Of a stretch of 64,000 bases of DNA, positions 1-8,378 are shown piece after piece. Source of the stretch: Nostoc cf. commune SO-36 (GTDB lineage Bacteria > Cyanobacteriota > Cyanobacteriia > Cyanobacteriales > Nostocaceae); the NCBI RefSeq assembly GCF_023734775.1, contig NZ_AP025732.1:496001-560000 (forward strand). Reading direction: 5' to 3'. A model generated the notes under the pieces. It made no database searches and had not been told where the DNA came from. It saw only the letters and a program-made list of their open reading frames with translations. Every line of letters starts with the position of its first letter. Positions within the stretch are counted from its first letter, which is position 1. Position numbers and translations under genes: made by a program.

Positions 1-2
1 GT

Positions 3-332
3 GGTAAGGCTGAGGGCGATAAATACAAAGTCCGCAATAATGAAGTATGTCATGTTCACCGTCTAATCCACGGTACTTATGTAACCATAGACACCTTCAG
101 CAGTCATGACACTGGGGAAGGCTACCTGTCCCACCGTTATGACTCTGTGTACCATGACCCTAAAACTGGGGAACAAAAGGGCGGTAGAAGCGAATTTGTT
201 GATGAGTATGAAAAAGTTGGTGACTATTTCATCCTCAATCGTCGGGAGATTCGCACTGAGACAGCAGGACAATTTTCTACTCAAGAATTTGTTTTCTCTG
301 ACATCAAATTGTTGGAACCTGTTGCTGCTTAA
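3..332 (+). CDS. DUF3386-like conserved cyanobacterial protein, C-terminal part (5' end outside window)
   Basis: The reading frame is open from the first bases of the window to a TAA at 330-332, so only about the last 109 residues are visible. An internal GTG at 147 could be mistaken for a start, but the frame upstream continues with protein-like sequence, including TFSSHDTGEGYLSHRYDS. From memory this matches the C-terminal half of DUF3386 proteins, which occur in cyanobacteria and plastid-bearing eukaryotes and have no established biochemical function. There is no membrane segment in the visible part. The family call is from recall and not from a search. Confidence 0.7.
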   Translation, partial: GKAEGDKYKVRNNEVCHVHRLIHGTYVTIDTFSSHDTGEGYLSHRYDSVYHDPKTGEQKGGRSEFVDEYEKVGDYFILNRREIRTETAGQFSTQEFVFSDIKLLEPVAA

Positions 333-344
333 ACTTTATCGAAC

Positions 345-646
345 AGAATTCAGGAGTCAGGAGTCAGAATTCAGAATGAATTCTGTACGACTGGTGGATA
401 GCGCAGCGTTAGCGAGTACTCGAGCGTCTGAATAATCGGCGTTTTTGCACCCCCACCAAATTGAAAGTTTGGTGGTCTTCTCTACGAGACGCAAGCGCGA
501 ACAATTCCTGCGCGGTCTGAATCCCTGACTGATAGCGTTCGCGTAGCGTCTCTAAGAGTTGCGTTAGCGAGTCTTCTCCCAAGGGGAGACGCCAAAGGCG
601 AACGAGCGTCTTGATTCTGACTCCTGAATTCTGACTTCTGAATTCT
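345..646. repeat. long inverted repeat built of 'caggagtcag/ctgactcctg' blocks, MITE-like
   Basis: The arm at 345-376 (starts AGAATTCAGGAGTCAG) is the reverse complement of the arm at 613-646 apart from a 6-nt indel and one mismatch in the outer 16 bases. The ~235 bp between them carry further small direct and inverted repeats. The structure could fold as one large stem in RNA or be a decayed non-autonomous element. I see no target duplication. Confidence 0.6.
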
Positions 647-667
647 TCTTCAATCTGTAATATCATT

Positions 668-700
668 AGCGATCGCTCTTAGTTAAAAGGAGCGATCGCT
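668..700. repeat. hairpin made of two HIP1 palindromes
   Basis: AGCGATCGCTC at 668-678 pairs with GAGCGATCGCT at 690-700 around an 11-nt loop, and three T follow on the + strand. Each arm contains the HIP1 octamer. It might end transcription from the DUF3386-like gene, but it lies 330 bp downstream, so that is only a possibility. Confidence 0.6.
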
Positions 701-1102
701 TTTAGTAGGGGCATACAGCTAGCTTGTACCATCTTCCCAATCTCTGCTTGGGAATGCCATTCTAGAGGCGGTAGCCTCAAGACTTGCGGCACGGCTACGA
801 GCAGCATTTTCAGCCAGAGGCTGGAAACGAGGTTTTAAAGCAATACAGTTCAGTTAAGCAATTTTTTCCTTCTCTTTCTTCTCTCTGCGTCGCGCCAGTT
901 GCTTCAAGTCGGGAAACCCGCCCAACGCACTGGCTTCTCTGTGCCTTGGCGGTAGCCTGCGGCAAGCCGAAGCGTCTACGTTAAAAAGTTGACTTTGATA
1001 ACAGAGTTTTAGCCTTAACTGAACCGTATTAGGTTTTAAAGGAGTTTGAAAATCACGTTAGGATACTTAATTAGGTGTTCCTAATCAAGTGGTAATTTAT
1101 TT

Positions 1103-1612
1103 ATGAGTCAACTTGAAAACATTCAAGCTGAGTACGAAAAGTTTCCGGAAGCATTTGAGAGTGTAATCATTAGCACCGTGAGCGCACAGGCAATACCCAA
1201 TGCTAGTTATGCTCCCTTTGTAATGGATGATTCCAAAAATATCTACATTTACGTCAGTGGTCTTTCGACTCATACCAAAAATATTTATGCCAATCCTCAT
1301 GTTAGTGTCTTGTTTATCGAGGATGAAGCTAAGAGTAATCTAATTTTTGCCCGTCGTCGTTTGAGTTTTGATTGTACGGCAACTCTGATAGAGCGTGAAA
1401 CTGACAAGTGGAATCAAATTGTTGAGCAATTTCAAGGGCGTTTTGGTGAAATTGTCGAAGTTTTGCGCGGCTTGTCTGACTTTCGGATTTTCCAGCTAAC
1501 TCCGAGTGAAGGTCGTTTTGTAGTTGGTTTTGGGGCAGCATATCAAATCAGTGGTGATAACCTCCATCAACTTGTTCAAATCACAGGAGATGGTGACAAA
1601 AAGCAAGGTTAG
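1103..1612 (+). CDS. HugZ/HutZ-like pyridoxamine-5'-phosphate-oxidase-fold protein
   Basis: 169 residues. The single split-barrel domain typical of PNP-oxidase-like proteins fills most of the chain, with ASYAPFVMDDSKNIYIYVS near residues 34-52, THTKNI and VSVLFIEDE in the middle, and a C-terminal FRIFQLTPSEGRFVVGFGAA (about 128-147). This order is characteristic of the HugZ/HutZ group, which bind heme or flavin and act in heme use. No signal peptide, so it should be cytoplasmic. ATG at 1103. The following hydrolase starts 118 bp downstream on the same strand, so co-transcription is possible. Heme degradation itself is inferred from the family and was not shown for this protein. Confidence 0.8.
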   Translation: MSQLENIQAEYEKFPEAFESVIISTVSAQAIPNASYAPFVMDDSKNIYIYVSGLSTHTKNIYANPHVSVLFIEDEAKSNLIFARRRLSFDCTATLIERETDKWNQIVEQFQGRFGEIVEVLRGLSDFRIFQLTPSEGRFVVGFGAAYQISGDNLHQLVQITGDGDKKQG

Positions 1613-1730
1613 AAATTCAAAATTTAAAATTCAAAGTTGTACCCTTGCAGAGTAGCAAGCTACGCGCAGCGTCTCGTAAAGAAGAAAGTTTCAGGCTCTT
1701 ATTTAAACTTAAACTAAACTTTTTAATTTT

Positions 1731-2630
1731 ATGCTTCAGTTTCAACCTCCTGGCTTTGGACATAAAGTCATCCATACATCCTTGGGGGCAATGGTCTACT
1801 ATACCCAAACGCATGCACCTTGGGCAATTGGTGACACTGAAGATTTACCCCCACTACTGTTTCTCCATAACTTTGGTGGTGGGGCATCTGCCTATGAATG
1901 GTCTAAAGTTTACCCAGCATTTGCTTCTGATTACCATATTTTAGCCCCCGATCTCATCGGCTGGGGAGAATCGGCCCATCCAGTCCGGGATTATCAAATT
2001 AAGGATTATCTCAGCACGATCGCAGAGTTTATCATCCAAACTTGTCGCCAACCAGTGACGGTGGTAGCCTCATCTCTGACAGCCGCTTTTGCTATCCGCC
2101 TAGCTATTGTTCAACCCAACTTATTCAAAGCATTGTTTTTGGTTTCCCCGTCTGGATTTGATGATTTTGGACAGGGTGCTGGACGCAGACTTCCGCTTTC
2201 GGTAATTAATGCACCTCTGTTAGATAATTTTATTTACATCCTTGGTGCTGAAAATGAAATTGCAGTCCGCAATTTTTTACAAAGTTTTCTGTTTGCGAAG
2301 TCACAAAGAGTATCCCAAGAGATGGTGGAGGCTTATTTAACCTCGGCACAACAACCTAATGCCAAGTTTGCTGCTTTGGCATTTTTGCGGGGCGATCTTT
2401 ACTTTGATCTGAGTTTATATATTCAACAACTGACAATTCCCACATTTATTTTTTGGGGAGAAAAGGCACAATTTACCAACATCAAATTAGGGCAACGCTT
2501 GGCAAATTTAAATCCAAGTGCAATTCGAGATTTTTATGCGATCGCAGATGCCGGAATATTACCTCATTTGGAAATACCGGAAGTTTTCATTGGTTTATTG
2601 CAGCAGTATATTGGGAAATTGGGGAGATGA
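1731..2630 (+). CDS. alpha/beta-fold hydrolase
   Basis: 299 residues. The oxyanion-hole region reads LLFLHNFGGGASAYEW (about residues 45-60), strand and turn LAPDLIGWGES follow, and the candidate nucleophile elbow is VVASSLTAA (about 112-120), where the usual Gly-X-Ser-X-Gly is replaced by Ala-Ser-Ser-Leu-Thr. A late PTFIFWGEKAQFT supplies the acidic-residue strand and ILPHLEIPE the catalytic His. No signal peptide. Similar proteins are widespread in cyanobacteria and plastids with mostly unknown substrates, so I do not assign one. The stop is close to, and convergent with, the protease gene on the other strand (29 bp gap). Confidence 0.8.
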   Translation: MLQFQPPGFGHKVIHTSLGAMVYYTQTHAPWAIGDTEDLPPLLFLHNFGGGASAYEWSKVYPAFASDYHILAPDLIGWGESAHPVRDYQIKDYLSTIAEFIIQTCRQPVTVVASSLTAAFAIRLAIVQPNLFKALFLVSPSGFDDFGQGAGRRLPLSVINAPLLDNFIYILGAENEIAVRNFLQSFLFAKSQRVSQEMVEAYLTSAQQPNAKFAALAFLRGDLYFDLSLYIQQLTIPTFIFWGEKAQFTNIKLGQRLANLNPSAIRDFYAIADAGILPHLEIPEVFIGLLQQYIGKLGR

Positions 2631-2659
2631 GGAAGAATAATTACGAATTATCTTAATGT

Positions 2660-5446
2660 CTACCGAGAAATTAAATGCGCGTTCAATGCTTTAGTAATGC
2701 GATCGCCAGAGGCTTCTAAGTGGGCTAGGGTATAAATATCATTAAGTGGCGGAAGCCCACTTAGTTGTTTAAGTCTGATATCAATAGCTTGTTGCAGTTG
2801 ACGCAATTTATACCAAGCCAATGTACGACCATCTTCAGGTGTATTAGTAGTACCCAACATCATTTCAAGCAAAATATTCAGATATTCTCGCTGTAACGAA
2901 CGGCGGATGCTTGAAATTGGCTTTGGTTCTCCTGGGAGCAAAACTTCTGTCCAAATCCCTGTTTGCAAGGTATCGAATAATTCGGGAATGGAAAGTGCTT
3001 GACTAGGCAGAGTTTTTAATTCTATATCTTGTAAACGATTCAGGCGATCACTGTCTAATAGCGATCGCAATATCGCACTTTGGAAATTCAGAATGCGATC
3101 GTGGATTGGATAATCAAGGCGGTTGTTCCGTGCAGAACTACCCCAGTGTTCCCAACGCGATGGTGCTAGTTGATTGAGCAATTCTGGTGAAAAACTAAAA
3201 GCATCCTCAGCAAATACATACTCTTGTAGCTTTATCAATGCTTGACGTTGTTTTAAAAGTGAAACTGGTACAAATGCCCAAGCAGCATCATCACTAGCAT
3301 GGAGACGCCGAAACGATTGCCCACCAATGTATTTAGAAAGCAAAATGGCGTTCCGAAAATAATATTTCAGTACTCTATTGAATTTCAGGCGCAGGTTACT
3401 ATAACTTTCTCCTTTCGATAGATAACCCTTGTCAAGACGTTGCCATATAAAACGAGCATTATCCATCTGCCACTGCGAATAAAGTAGCACATCACTACTC
3501 ATATCCCAGACATTTGCCAAAGGATTAATGTCCCAAATATCTTCATCAGTTGCGTAAGATAATTCTGGTTGAGGCGACGCTAGGGCAATCTGATCTAAAA
3601 AACTTTTTTCTGATTCTGGAATAATTGCCTCAAATGCTGTTGGTGGGGATCTTTTATAACCATACTCAATTGCCCATTCGTCATAAGGCCCAATAACTCT
3701 TGGGAAATAGTCACCTTGCTGTATTCCCTGTGGCGCTATATTCACAGGTAGATAGTCCATCACCGAACCCACTAAACCTTTGCTGTGAGTAATTTCAGTG
3801 TTATTTAATTCTTCAGGCGCTAACATGGTGCTGCCATGAAAGTTATGGCGCAAACCAAGAGTGTGTCCGACTTCGTGAGCGATGAGAGAACGCAAATATT
3901 GATGCACATATTCCTTCATCGTTTCACTACTCGCTGTAGTATTTGGCAAAATTGACAACGCTAGCGCCCCTATAGCTGCTTGGTTTGAAGACTCCATATC
4001 ATAGCAAAACTCAGAGGAGAAAAAGAGAGCAGGGGAAGATGATGCGGTGACGGGAAGATTGGGAGACGCGGAGAATCTATCCAGCAACTTCCCCGCGTCC
4101 TTCTGTCCTTCTGCTTTTTCTTGACATGGGTTTGTACTCAGTGATGAATTTGCTTCCATCAACGCTTGATATTCTTGCTGAATTGATAGCATCATATTGG
4201 CATCCACAATGATATCTGCGTCCAATATTTCCCCGGTAAATGGGTTGACGCGCATTGGCCCTCTGGCAAAACCTGCATCCAAAGAATTGAACCAACGAAT
4301 AGTATTGTAATGTACATCTGCTGGTTTCCAATCAGCATCATCTGGCATTTGCTGTACTTCAATGGCATTTTGAAATCCAGCTTTTTCAAATGCCTTATTC
4401 CACATCAAAACGCCTTCACGAATCGCATCGCGGTATTCTAATGGCACAGCATTCTCAATCCAATACACAATTGGCTTTTTGGGTGGAGATAAGCGAGCAT
4501 TAGGATCGGATGGTTCTAAATGCCAGCGATTGATGTAACGTACAAATGACTCATGAGCATTATTATTAGAGAAATTTTGAAAAGCAGTAATAAAATATCC
4601 CACTCTGTCATCGGCAAGTCTGGGAATATAACCATTGTTTTCTCTCAGCCGAGAAAAACTGTAGTGGACTTTTAGGGTGAGTGCCCTGCTATCGGGTACG
4701 GTTACTAAATTTGCTCCTTCTAACGATGAAAAACCGTAAATCGAATCAATTTCTACATTTTCTGGGAAGCTGTTAACATCACCAAAATATGACTTGCGTT
4801 CATCTAAGCGGTAATCAGCCTGTAAAGAGTATTTCAACAAAGAACTTAATCCGGGAAAATCCTGCATTAGCAGTTCATCCAGACTGATCAGAATATTTTT
4901 ACTGTTTGGATCAATAGTGGCAATTTGGAGTGAATAAAGAACCGAATCACTAAATGAACGAGCGAGCGATCGCTGTTCTGCTTGACTTTCTGTACGGAAT
5001 TTAACATTACGTACAACAAAATGCAATCTGTTATTTATTCGTCGGAAGTAGAAGAGAAAATCAGAAATAGGTAATCCACTATAAATCCCGCTTTCCCCAA
5101 CGCCCGATTCTAATGTAACTATAGCTAGGTAATTTTTATTTAGCTGCTCTGGTTTAATTTCTAAGTAAATTTTCCCCAAATCTTCACTGCAATAAAGTGT
5201 GAAGAGTCCCTCTAGTTTATCTATCTTATTAAGAATGCCATTAAATCGACAAAAATCTTCCTTTTTAATCTCAGAAAAATTTTTGTCAGCACTTGCTAAG
5301 TTTTCAACTGCTGGGAGTGCATTTAATTGCTGCACATCAATATTAGAAATATTTGAAAGCTCGTTTGCTCCTGCGTAATCAGCTGATAGGAACAAGTTAT
5401 ACAAAAATACTATACAGATTGCTAATTTAGTTATCCAGTATTTCAT
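2660..5446 (-). CDS. large secreted zinc-dependent metalloprotease (HExxHxxGxxH, DUF5117/DUF4953-like)
   Basis: 928 residues from the ATG at 5446; a GTG at 5461 would add five residues and cannot be excluded. A hydrophobic signal segment (about residues 4-23) ends near Ala-Gly-Ala, suggesting export to the periplasm or outside. The zinc site HEVGHTLGLRH lies at residues 524-534: three His ligands and the catalytic Glu, the long metzincin-type form. It is followed by NFHGS and, further on, SVMDYLP, which fits a Met-turn. The layout (long N-terminal beta-rich part, catalytic core, helical C-terminal third) fits the large bacterial 'zinc-dependent metalloprotease' family with DUF5117/5118-type flanks. 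The substrate is unknown. It appears to be monocistronic. Confidence 0.85.
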   Translation of the reverse strand: MKYWITKLAICIVFLYNLFLSADYAGANELSNISNIDVQQLNALPAVENLASADKNFSEIKKEDFCRFNGILNKIDKLEGLFTLYCSEDLGKIYLEIKPEQLNKNYLAIVTLESGVGESGIYSGLPISDFLFYFRRINNRLHFVVRNVKFRTESQAEQRSLARSFSDSVLYSLQIATIDPNSKNILISLDELLMQDFPGLSSLLKYSLQADYRLDERKSYFGDVNSFPENVEIDSIYGFSSLEGANLVTVPDSRALTLKVHYSFSRLRENNGYIPRLADDRVGYFITAFQNFSNNNAHESFVRYINRWHLEPSDPNARLSPPKKPIVYWIENAVPLEYRDAIREGVLMWNKAFEKAGFQNAIEVQQMPDDADWKPADVHYNTIRWFNSLDAGFARGPMRVNPFTGEILDADIIVDANMMLSIQQEYQALMEANSSLSTNPCQEKAEGQKDAGKLLDRFSASPNLPVTASSSPALFFSSEFCYDMESSNQAAIGALALSILPNTTASSETMKEYVHQYLRSLIAHEVGHTLGLRHNFHGSTMLAPEELNNTEITHSKGLVGSVMDYLPVNIAPQGIQQGDYFPRVIGPYDEWAIEYGYKRSPPTAFEAIIPESEKSFLDQIALASPQPELSYATDEDIWDINPLANVWDMSSDVLLYSQWQMDNARFIWQRLDKGYLSKGESYSNLRLKFNRVLKYYFRNAILLSKYIGGQSFRRLHASDDAAWAFVPVSLLKQRQALIKLQEYVFAEDAFSFSPELLNQLAPSRWEHWGSSARNNRLDYPIHDRILNFQSAILRSLLDSDRLNRLQDIELKTLPSQALSIPELFDTLQTGIWTEVLLPGEPKPISSIRRSLQREYLNILLEMMLGTTNTPEDGRTLAWYKLRQLQQAIDIRLKQLSGLPPLNDIYTLAHLEASGDRITKALNAHLISR

Positions 5447-5946
5447 CCTTGGGCTTTTCACCTGAAGCAGTTATCGTGTTAAGGAAAAATGTGGATTAAT
5501 TTGTCCTCTGTAAGCCCTTCAAATATCTAGGGATTACGATATAAATCCACTCAGTCAGATAAACAATACCTCTAGTACAGCATGGTGGAAATCCAGCTAC
5601 TATCTCGATTAACCAGACAAGTTGATCGAGCAATTTGTAAAAATTAGGCAAACTTCCATTACAGTGTACTAGCCTAAAAATCGCGTGACTATTTGATTGT
5701 TATAAATAACTCTTGAGAAATTACTCATTAACAATCTATGCCTTAAGATAGATAGTTTTTAGAACTAAAGATATATGTTTTTTTGCTTCTATCTGTATTA
5801 AAAACCAAATGTAGCATTAAAAATGTATTTAGTGCTACATTTGGCAGCCGAAGAAATCTCAAGCATGGTTTATAAACAAAGAGCGAGACTTCTCAAAAAA
5901 CTGTTATTAATCAGTTAAACGCTTTTTTTGGACTAATTGTGGAAGT
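5447..5946. other. gene-free interval upstream of the metalloprotease
   Basis: AT-rich and without a supported gene. It must contain the protease promoter on the minus strand, but I cannot point to -10/-35 boxes with confidence. The only clear structure is the inverted repeat at 5805-5844. Confidence 0.5.
5805..5844. repeat. perfect 12-bp inverted repeat, 16-nt loop
   Basis: CCAAATGTAGCA at 5805-5816 is exactly complementary to TGCTACATTTGG at 5833-5844. It lies about 100 bp downstream of the Coq4-like gene on the minus strand and 360 bp upstream of the protease. It could be an operator, a transcript-end hairpin or a repeat remnant. No poly-T tract follows on either side. Confidence 0.7.
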
Positions 5947-6546
5947 TTATGCTAATCTCAACTTTTTTCTCACATAGTCAATTGGTTCTTCCCAATGTTC
6001 TTCAAAACGGTAGCCCAACAAAAAATCAGCTTTTTTGCCTAGTTCTTGCCCTTTCGCCAAATTGACGAAAATCGCTTTGATTTGTTGGGGAGCCAAAATT
6101 GGATAGAGCAATCTCGCCAACCACAAACCGATTTGCAGTGATTTACTGTAGTTTTGTGTAGCAACAAAAGCAAGTACACCAATTTCTCCTGCGTAGGTGG
6201 TATCAAAATCAAGCAAGACATGAAAAATATCATGGGTGACTAAATATCGCAGAGCAAATAGATTACGTTTGGCAATGTCTTCTAGTTCTGGGCTGATGTT
6301 TAATGGTTTTAGTTGATTTACCTGCATATAATTGGCATATTCTCGTCCAAAAGAGCCTTGAGGATATTGGCTTAATTGGTTCAAATCAATTGCGGGATAA
6401 TATCCTACTACTGGTTCTAGTTTAGAAGCGACTGTTGGAGAAACTTTAGTCCCAAACAACTCAGATTTAAGAATGGCAATATCGCCCAAATTTTCTGAGT
6501 TTTTGTAAGCCATAATTGCTTTTAGCTGTTGTAGTTTTTTGAGCAT
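5947..6546 (-). CDS. Coq4 family protein
   Basis: 199 residues. The family signature HDxxHx11E is present and exact: His105, Asp106, His109 and Glu121 within THDIFHVLLDF...AGEIG. This metal-binding motif defines COQ4, which in other organisms works in ubiquinone synthesis. The N-terminal half is amphipathic and helical and no signal peptide is seen. Cyanobacteria make plastoquinone and not ubiquinone, so the substrate here is open. ATG start at 6546; the gene appears to stand alone. Confidence 0.85.
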   Translation of the reverse strand: MLKKLQQLKAIMAYKNSENLGDIAILKSELFGTKVSPTVASKLEPVVGYYPAIDLNQLSQYPQGSFGREYANYMQVNQLKPLNISPELEDIAKRNLFALRYLVTHDIFHVLLDFDTTYAGEIGVLAFVATQNYSKSLQIGLWLARLLYPILAPQQIKAIFVNLAKGQELGKKADFLLGYRFEEHWEEPIDYVRKKLRLA

Positions 6547-6953
6547 AATACTTTTACGTAATGGGCTAACAAAAATTGATCCATCGCCAGGTATAGACTT
6601 TGATACAAAGTTATCTAATATCGAATAACTATTAAGAAGACAGTTAGGTGGTAGGCAAAATAATAGACCATAAATATAGATGTAGCTTTAGTTGAGGGAT
6701 GTAGACACAAAGAGGCTTACCGCAGAGTACCCCAACACCAAGAATCCTTGATTTTGTTGGGTTTCACCCTGTTCAACCCAATCTACAAATATTGTATTTT
6801 TTCAGAGCCACAAAGGATCGTAAATAAGTTCTCTCTTCCTCAGGGTTGAAGAACCCTTTCTTTTTTATAACTAAGATATGCCTTTTGCTAGAAGGATAAT
6901 TGCCTTTTTATAGTTAGTCTTTACTAGTACCCCCAAAAAATAAGTTAATTGGC
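6547..6953. other. divergent intergenic region with two hairpins
   Basis: Lies between two divergent genes and must hold both promoters. It contains a hairpin with arms CCCAACA/TGTTGGG (6731-6761), part of a repeat type common in these genomes, and the terminator-like hairpin at 6842-6866. No gene is supported. Confidence 0.5.
6842..6866 (+). terminator. terminator-like hairpin inside a divergent intergenic region
   Basis: AGGGTT-GAAG-AACCCT (6842-6857) is followed by TTCTTTTTT on the + strand, the form of a Rho-independent terminator. No + strand gene lies upstream, so it would end a short untranslated RNA starting in 6547-6840 or act as a leader attenuator for the gene at 6954. Only structure supports it. 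Confidence 0.5.
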
Positions 6954-7349
6954 ATGATAAATTTAATTTCTAGGACGATTAGTCACATCAATTCCCTGCT
7001 TAAAGGACTTCAGGTAAAAGGTTTTTTGGCTGTTGTCTTAGTTGGTTTTCTAATGCTGACAACGAATGTTAGCGATGGGCAAAATGACAAAGGCTTAAAA
7101 GAAAGAGTTCGTGAAAAGGTAGAGCAGAATGATGCTCAAAGACCGAAAACAGTAGGGCAGTGGTTTAAAGATGCTCGTGAAACAGAAGCTTCTCCTGGCG
7201 AACGACTTCAGAAGATTGGACAACAATCAGGAGAAGCCTTTAAAGAATTTGGATCTGGGTATGTAGAGGGCGCTCAAGAAACCGCTAGTGATGTAGGGGA
7301 TAGTGCGGCAGAGGCAGGCAGAAATATCTCAAACAAAGTTGCACGCTAA
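6954..7349 (+). CDS. small membrane-anchored hydrophilic protein, stress-protein-like
   Basis: 131 residues. One hydrophobic segment (about residues 22-38, GFLAVVLVGFLMLTTN) works as a signal anchor. The rest is strongly hydrophilic and rich in Glu, Lys, Ala and Gly, with amphipathic stretches such as GYVEGAQETASDVGDSAAEA that resemble LEA-like or low-temperature-induced cyanobacterial proteins. No enzyme motif. The name is by composition and not by a family match. It would be the left neighbour of cax if the segment between the direct repeats were removed. Confidence 0.65.
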   Translation: MINLISRTISHINSLLKGLQVKGFLAVVLVGFLMLTTNVSDGQNDKGLKERVREKVEQNDAQRPKTVGQWFKDARETEASPGERLQKIGQQSGEAFKEFGSGYVEGAQETASDVGDSAAEAGRNISNKVAR

Positions 7350-7531
7350 ATGCGTCAGAATATCCCATTGGCAGCAAGTAGTAATAACTTTTCGCCAATA
7401 AATGAGTTACCCATAGAGAAGTTGGTATTAAATCAACAAAGTCTTCAAATACTTCTTGGGTAACGCGCTTACTCTTCTTGATGAAAGATTGTAGCGTTTC
7501 TCAGTTGCCTAAAATATAGGTTTTTAATAGG

Positions 7532-7553
7532 GGCGCATAGTTAACTATGCGCC
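7532..7553. repeat. 22-bp perfect palindrome
   Basis: GGCGCATAGTT (7532-7542) is directly followed by its reverse complement AACTATGCGCC (7543-7553). This type of palindrome is frequent between genes in Nostocales. It follows the 131-residue gene by about 180 bp. Confidence 0.7.
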
Positions 7554-7664
7554 TCTACTGCTTCGTCAAGAAATATTCTGACGCTGAGATATTTTACTTC
7601 AAGGTAGGCATCGATGATTTTTTGACATCGAGTGAGTATGCTTTCATTTCTGTTGGATAAAAAG

Positions 7665-7915
7665 AGCAGTCAAAGGGATTAATTTATTTACCAGCCTCAT
7701 CCATCTTTAGCCAGTTAGCAAAGTTTTTCGCAGCAGATAAAATTTTTTAGGAAAAGGAAACTTATATACTATAAGTTATTTAGTAAGTGTTACAGACAAA
7801 GAAAACTGCTTCTATTGTACAATTATTTCAATGAATTAAACGATAGTTATTATTATTAGAGTTATATACTTATGCCAACCGCACTCAAAAATATACAAAC
7901 TAGAAACCTAACTTT
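7665..7915 (+). repeat. direct repeat copy 1: duplicated cax upstream region and first codons
   Basis: About 250 bp that match 13527-13775 with only scattered differences, for example GATAAAATTTTTTAGG against GATAAAATTCTTTAGG and ACGATAGTTATTATTATT against ACGATAGTTACCATTATT. It includes the presumed promoter and leader of cax and its first 14 or so codons. Similarity starts at AGCAGTCAAAGGG and ends after CCTAA. The two copies enclose the NACHT-HEAT gene and the toxin-antitoxin genes. Confidence 0.9.
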
Positions 7916-7925
7916 ATCTTTCTAG
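7872..7925 (+). pseudogene. truncated 5' remnant of the cax gene
   Basis: ATG at 7872 opens a 17-codon frame (MPTALKNIQTRNLTLSF, then TAG). It aligns with the start of the intact exchanger at 13733 (MSIALKNIQTKNLISIG). Sequence similarity stops at about codon 14. It cannot encode a transporter, but it shares the promoter region and could be transcribed as a short RNA or leader towards the tandem array. Confidence 0.85.
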
Positions 7926-8027
7926 ACTGTCTCAATGGGACAGTATAATGGTTCAGTAAATCTTGCAAATTAAGGTATTTTTTGTAATAAGATTAGATTG
8001 CTGACTCAGTAATTACACGATAAAAAA

Positions 8028-8216
8028 CTTGTGTTCTGAACGAATGGACTTGTGTTCTGAACGAATGGACTTGTGTTCTGAACAAATGAACTTGTGTTCT
8101 GGACGAATGAACTTGTGTTCTGGACGAATGGACTTGTGTTCTGGACGAATGGACTTGTGTTCTGGACGAATGGACTTGTGTTCTGGACGAATGAACTTGT
8201 GTTCTGAATGAACGTG
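8028..8216. repeat. 21-bp tandem array, 9 units
   Basis: Eight full units and one degraded unit with a strict 21-bp period, each beginning CTTGTGTTCTG and ending in ATGGA or ATGAA. Units differ at few positions (GAACGAA, GGACGAA, GAACAAA). The core GTTC-T-GAAC is an inverted repeat. Because 21 is a multiple of three, frames stay open on both strands and spell heptapeptide repeats; I treat these as non-coding. Lies 577 bp upstream of the NACHT gene. Confidence 0.9.
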
Positions 8217-8225
8217 AGTTTGATT

Positions 8226-8320
8226 AACCTCTCTCTGCCTTGAACTAAAGTTCAAGTCTGTCCCTCTCCGATTCGGAGAGGGACGGTTTTGCGTAGTAAA
8301 ACCAGGGAGAGGTCTTTTTA
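8226..8320 (+). terminator. nested hairpins with T-run, terminator-like
   Basis: Outer arms AACCTCTCTCTG (8226-8237) and CAGGGAGAGGTC (8303-8314) pair, followed by TTTTTA. Inside are a 7-bp hairpin CTTGAAC/GTTCAAG (8239-8256) and a strong 10-bp hairpin GTCCCTCTCC/GGAGAGGGAC (8260-8284). On the + strand it would end any transcript running through the 21-bp array. The inner CCCTCTCC palindrome is a common dispersed repeat, so a repeat origin is equally likely. Confidence 0.5.
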
Positions 8321-8378
8321 TTAGACTAATTAGATATAGCTACAGCCCTTCTCTGCAAGCAAAGAGGGGCTTGTGATA

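Larger units (their letters stand above)
333..1102. other. gene-free, repeat-rich interval
   Basis: No convincing gene. The first part is enclosed by an imperfect inverted repeat (345-376 and 613-646). It is followed by a HIP1 hairpin (668-700). The rest holds mosaic small repeats of the 'gcgtagcgtctc' type that recur elsewhere in the window (for example 1660, 52680 and 54750). Short open frames here lack start signals and protein-like composition. Confidence 0.7.
7350..8378. other. repeat-filled interval left of the NACHT locus
   Basis: Contains, in order: a perfect palindrome (7532-7553), direct-repeat copy 1 with the cax remnant (7665-7925), the 21-bp tandem array (8028-8216) and a hairpin/terminator-like block (8226-8320). 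The minus-strand stretch 7352-7503 translates into protein-like sequence (PTSLWVTHLLAKSYYYLL) and may be a decayed gene end, but I cannot place it in a family. Confidence 0.6.

Noticed and set aside
409..666. Possible 85-residue minus-strand protein
   Set aside because: Consists of mosaic dispersed repeats and the arms of an inverted repeat.
784..984. Possible 66-residue + strand protein
   Set aside because: Overlaps known-type mosaic repeats, has no ribosome site, and composition is not protein-like.
7352..7503. Gene end on the minus strand (PTSLWVTHLLAKSYYYLL)
   Set aside because: Protein-like, but with no start, an upstream stop and continuation into the sense gene at 6954; recorded only as a possible relic.
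8028..8255. Open frames on both strands through the 21-bp array, coding heptapeptide repeats
   Set aside because: Any tandem repeat with a unit divisible by three and no stop stays open in several frames. No ribosome site, no flanking protein-like sequence, and both strands are equally open.
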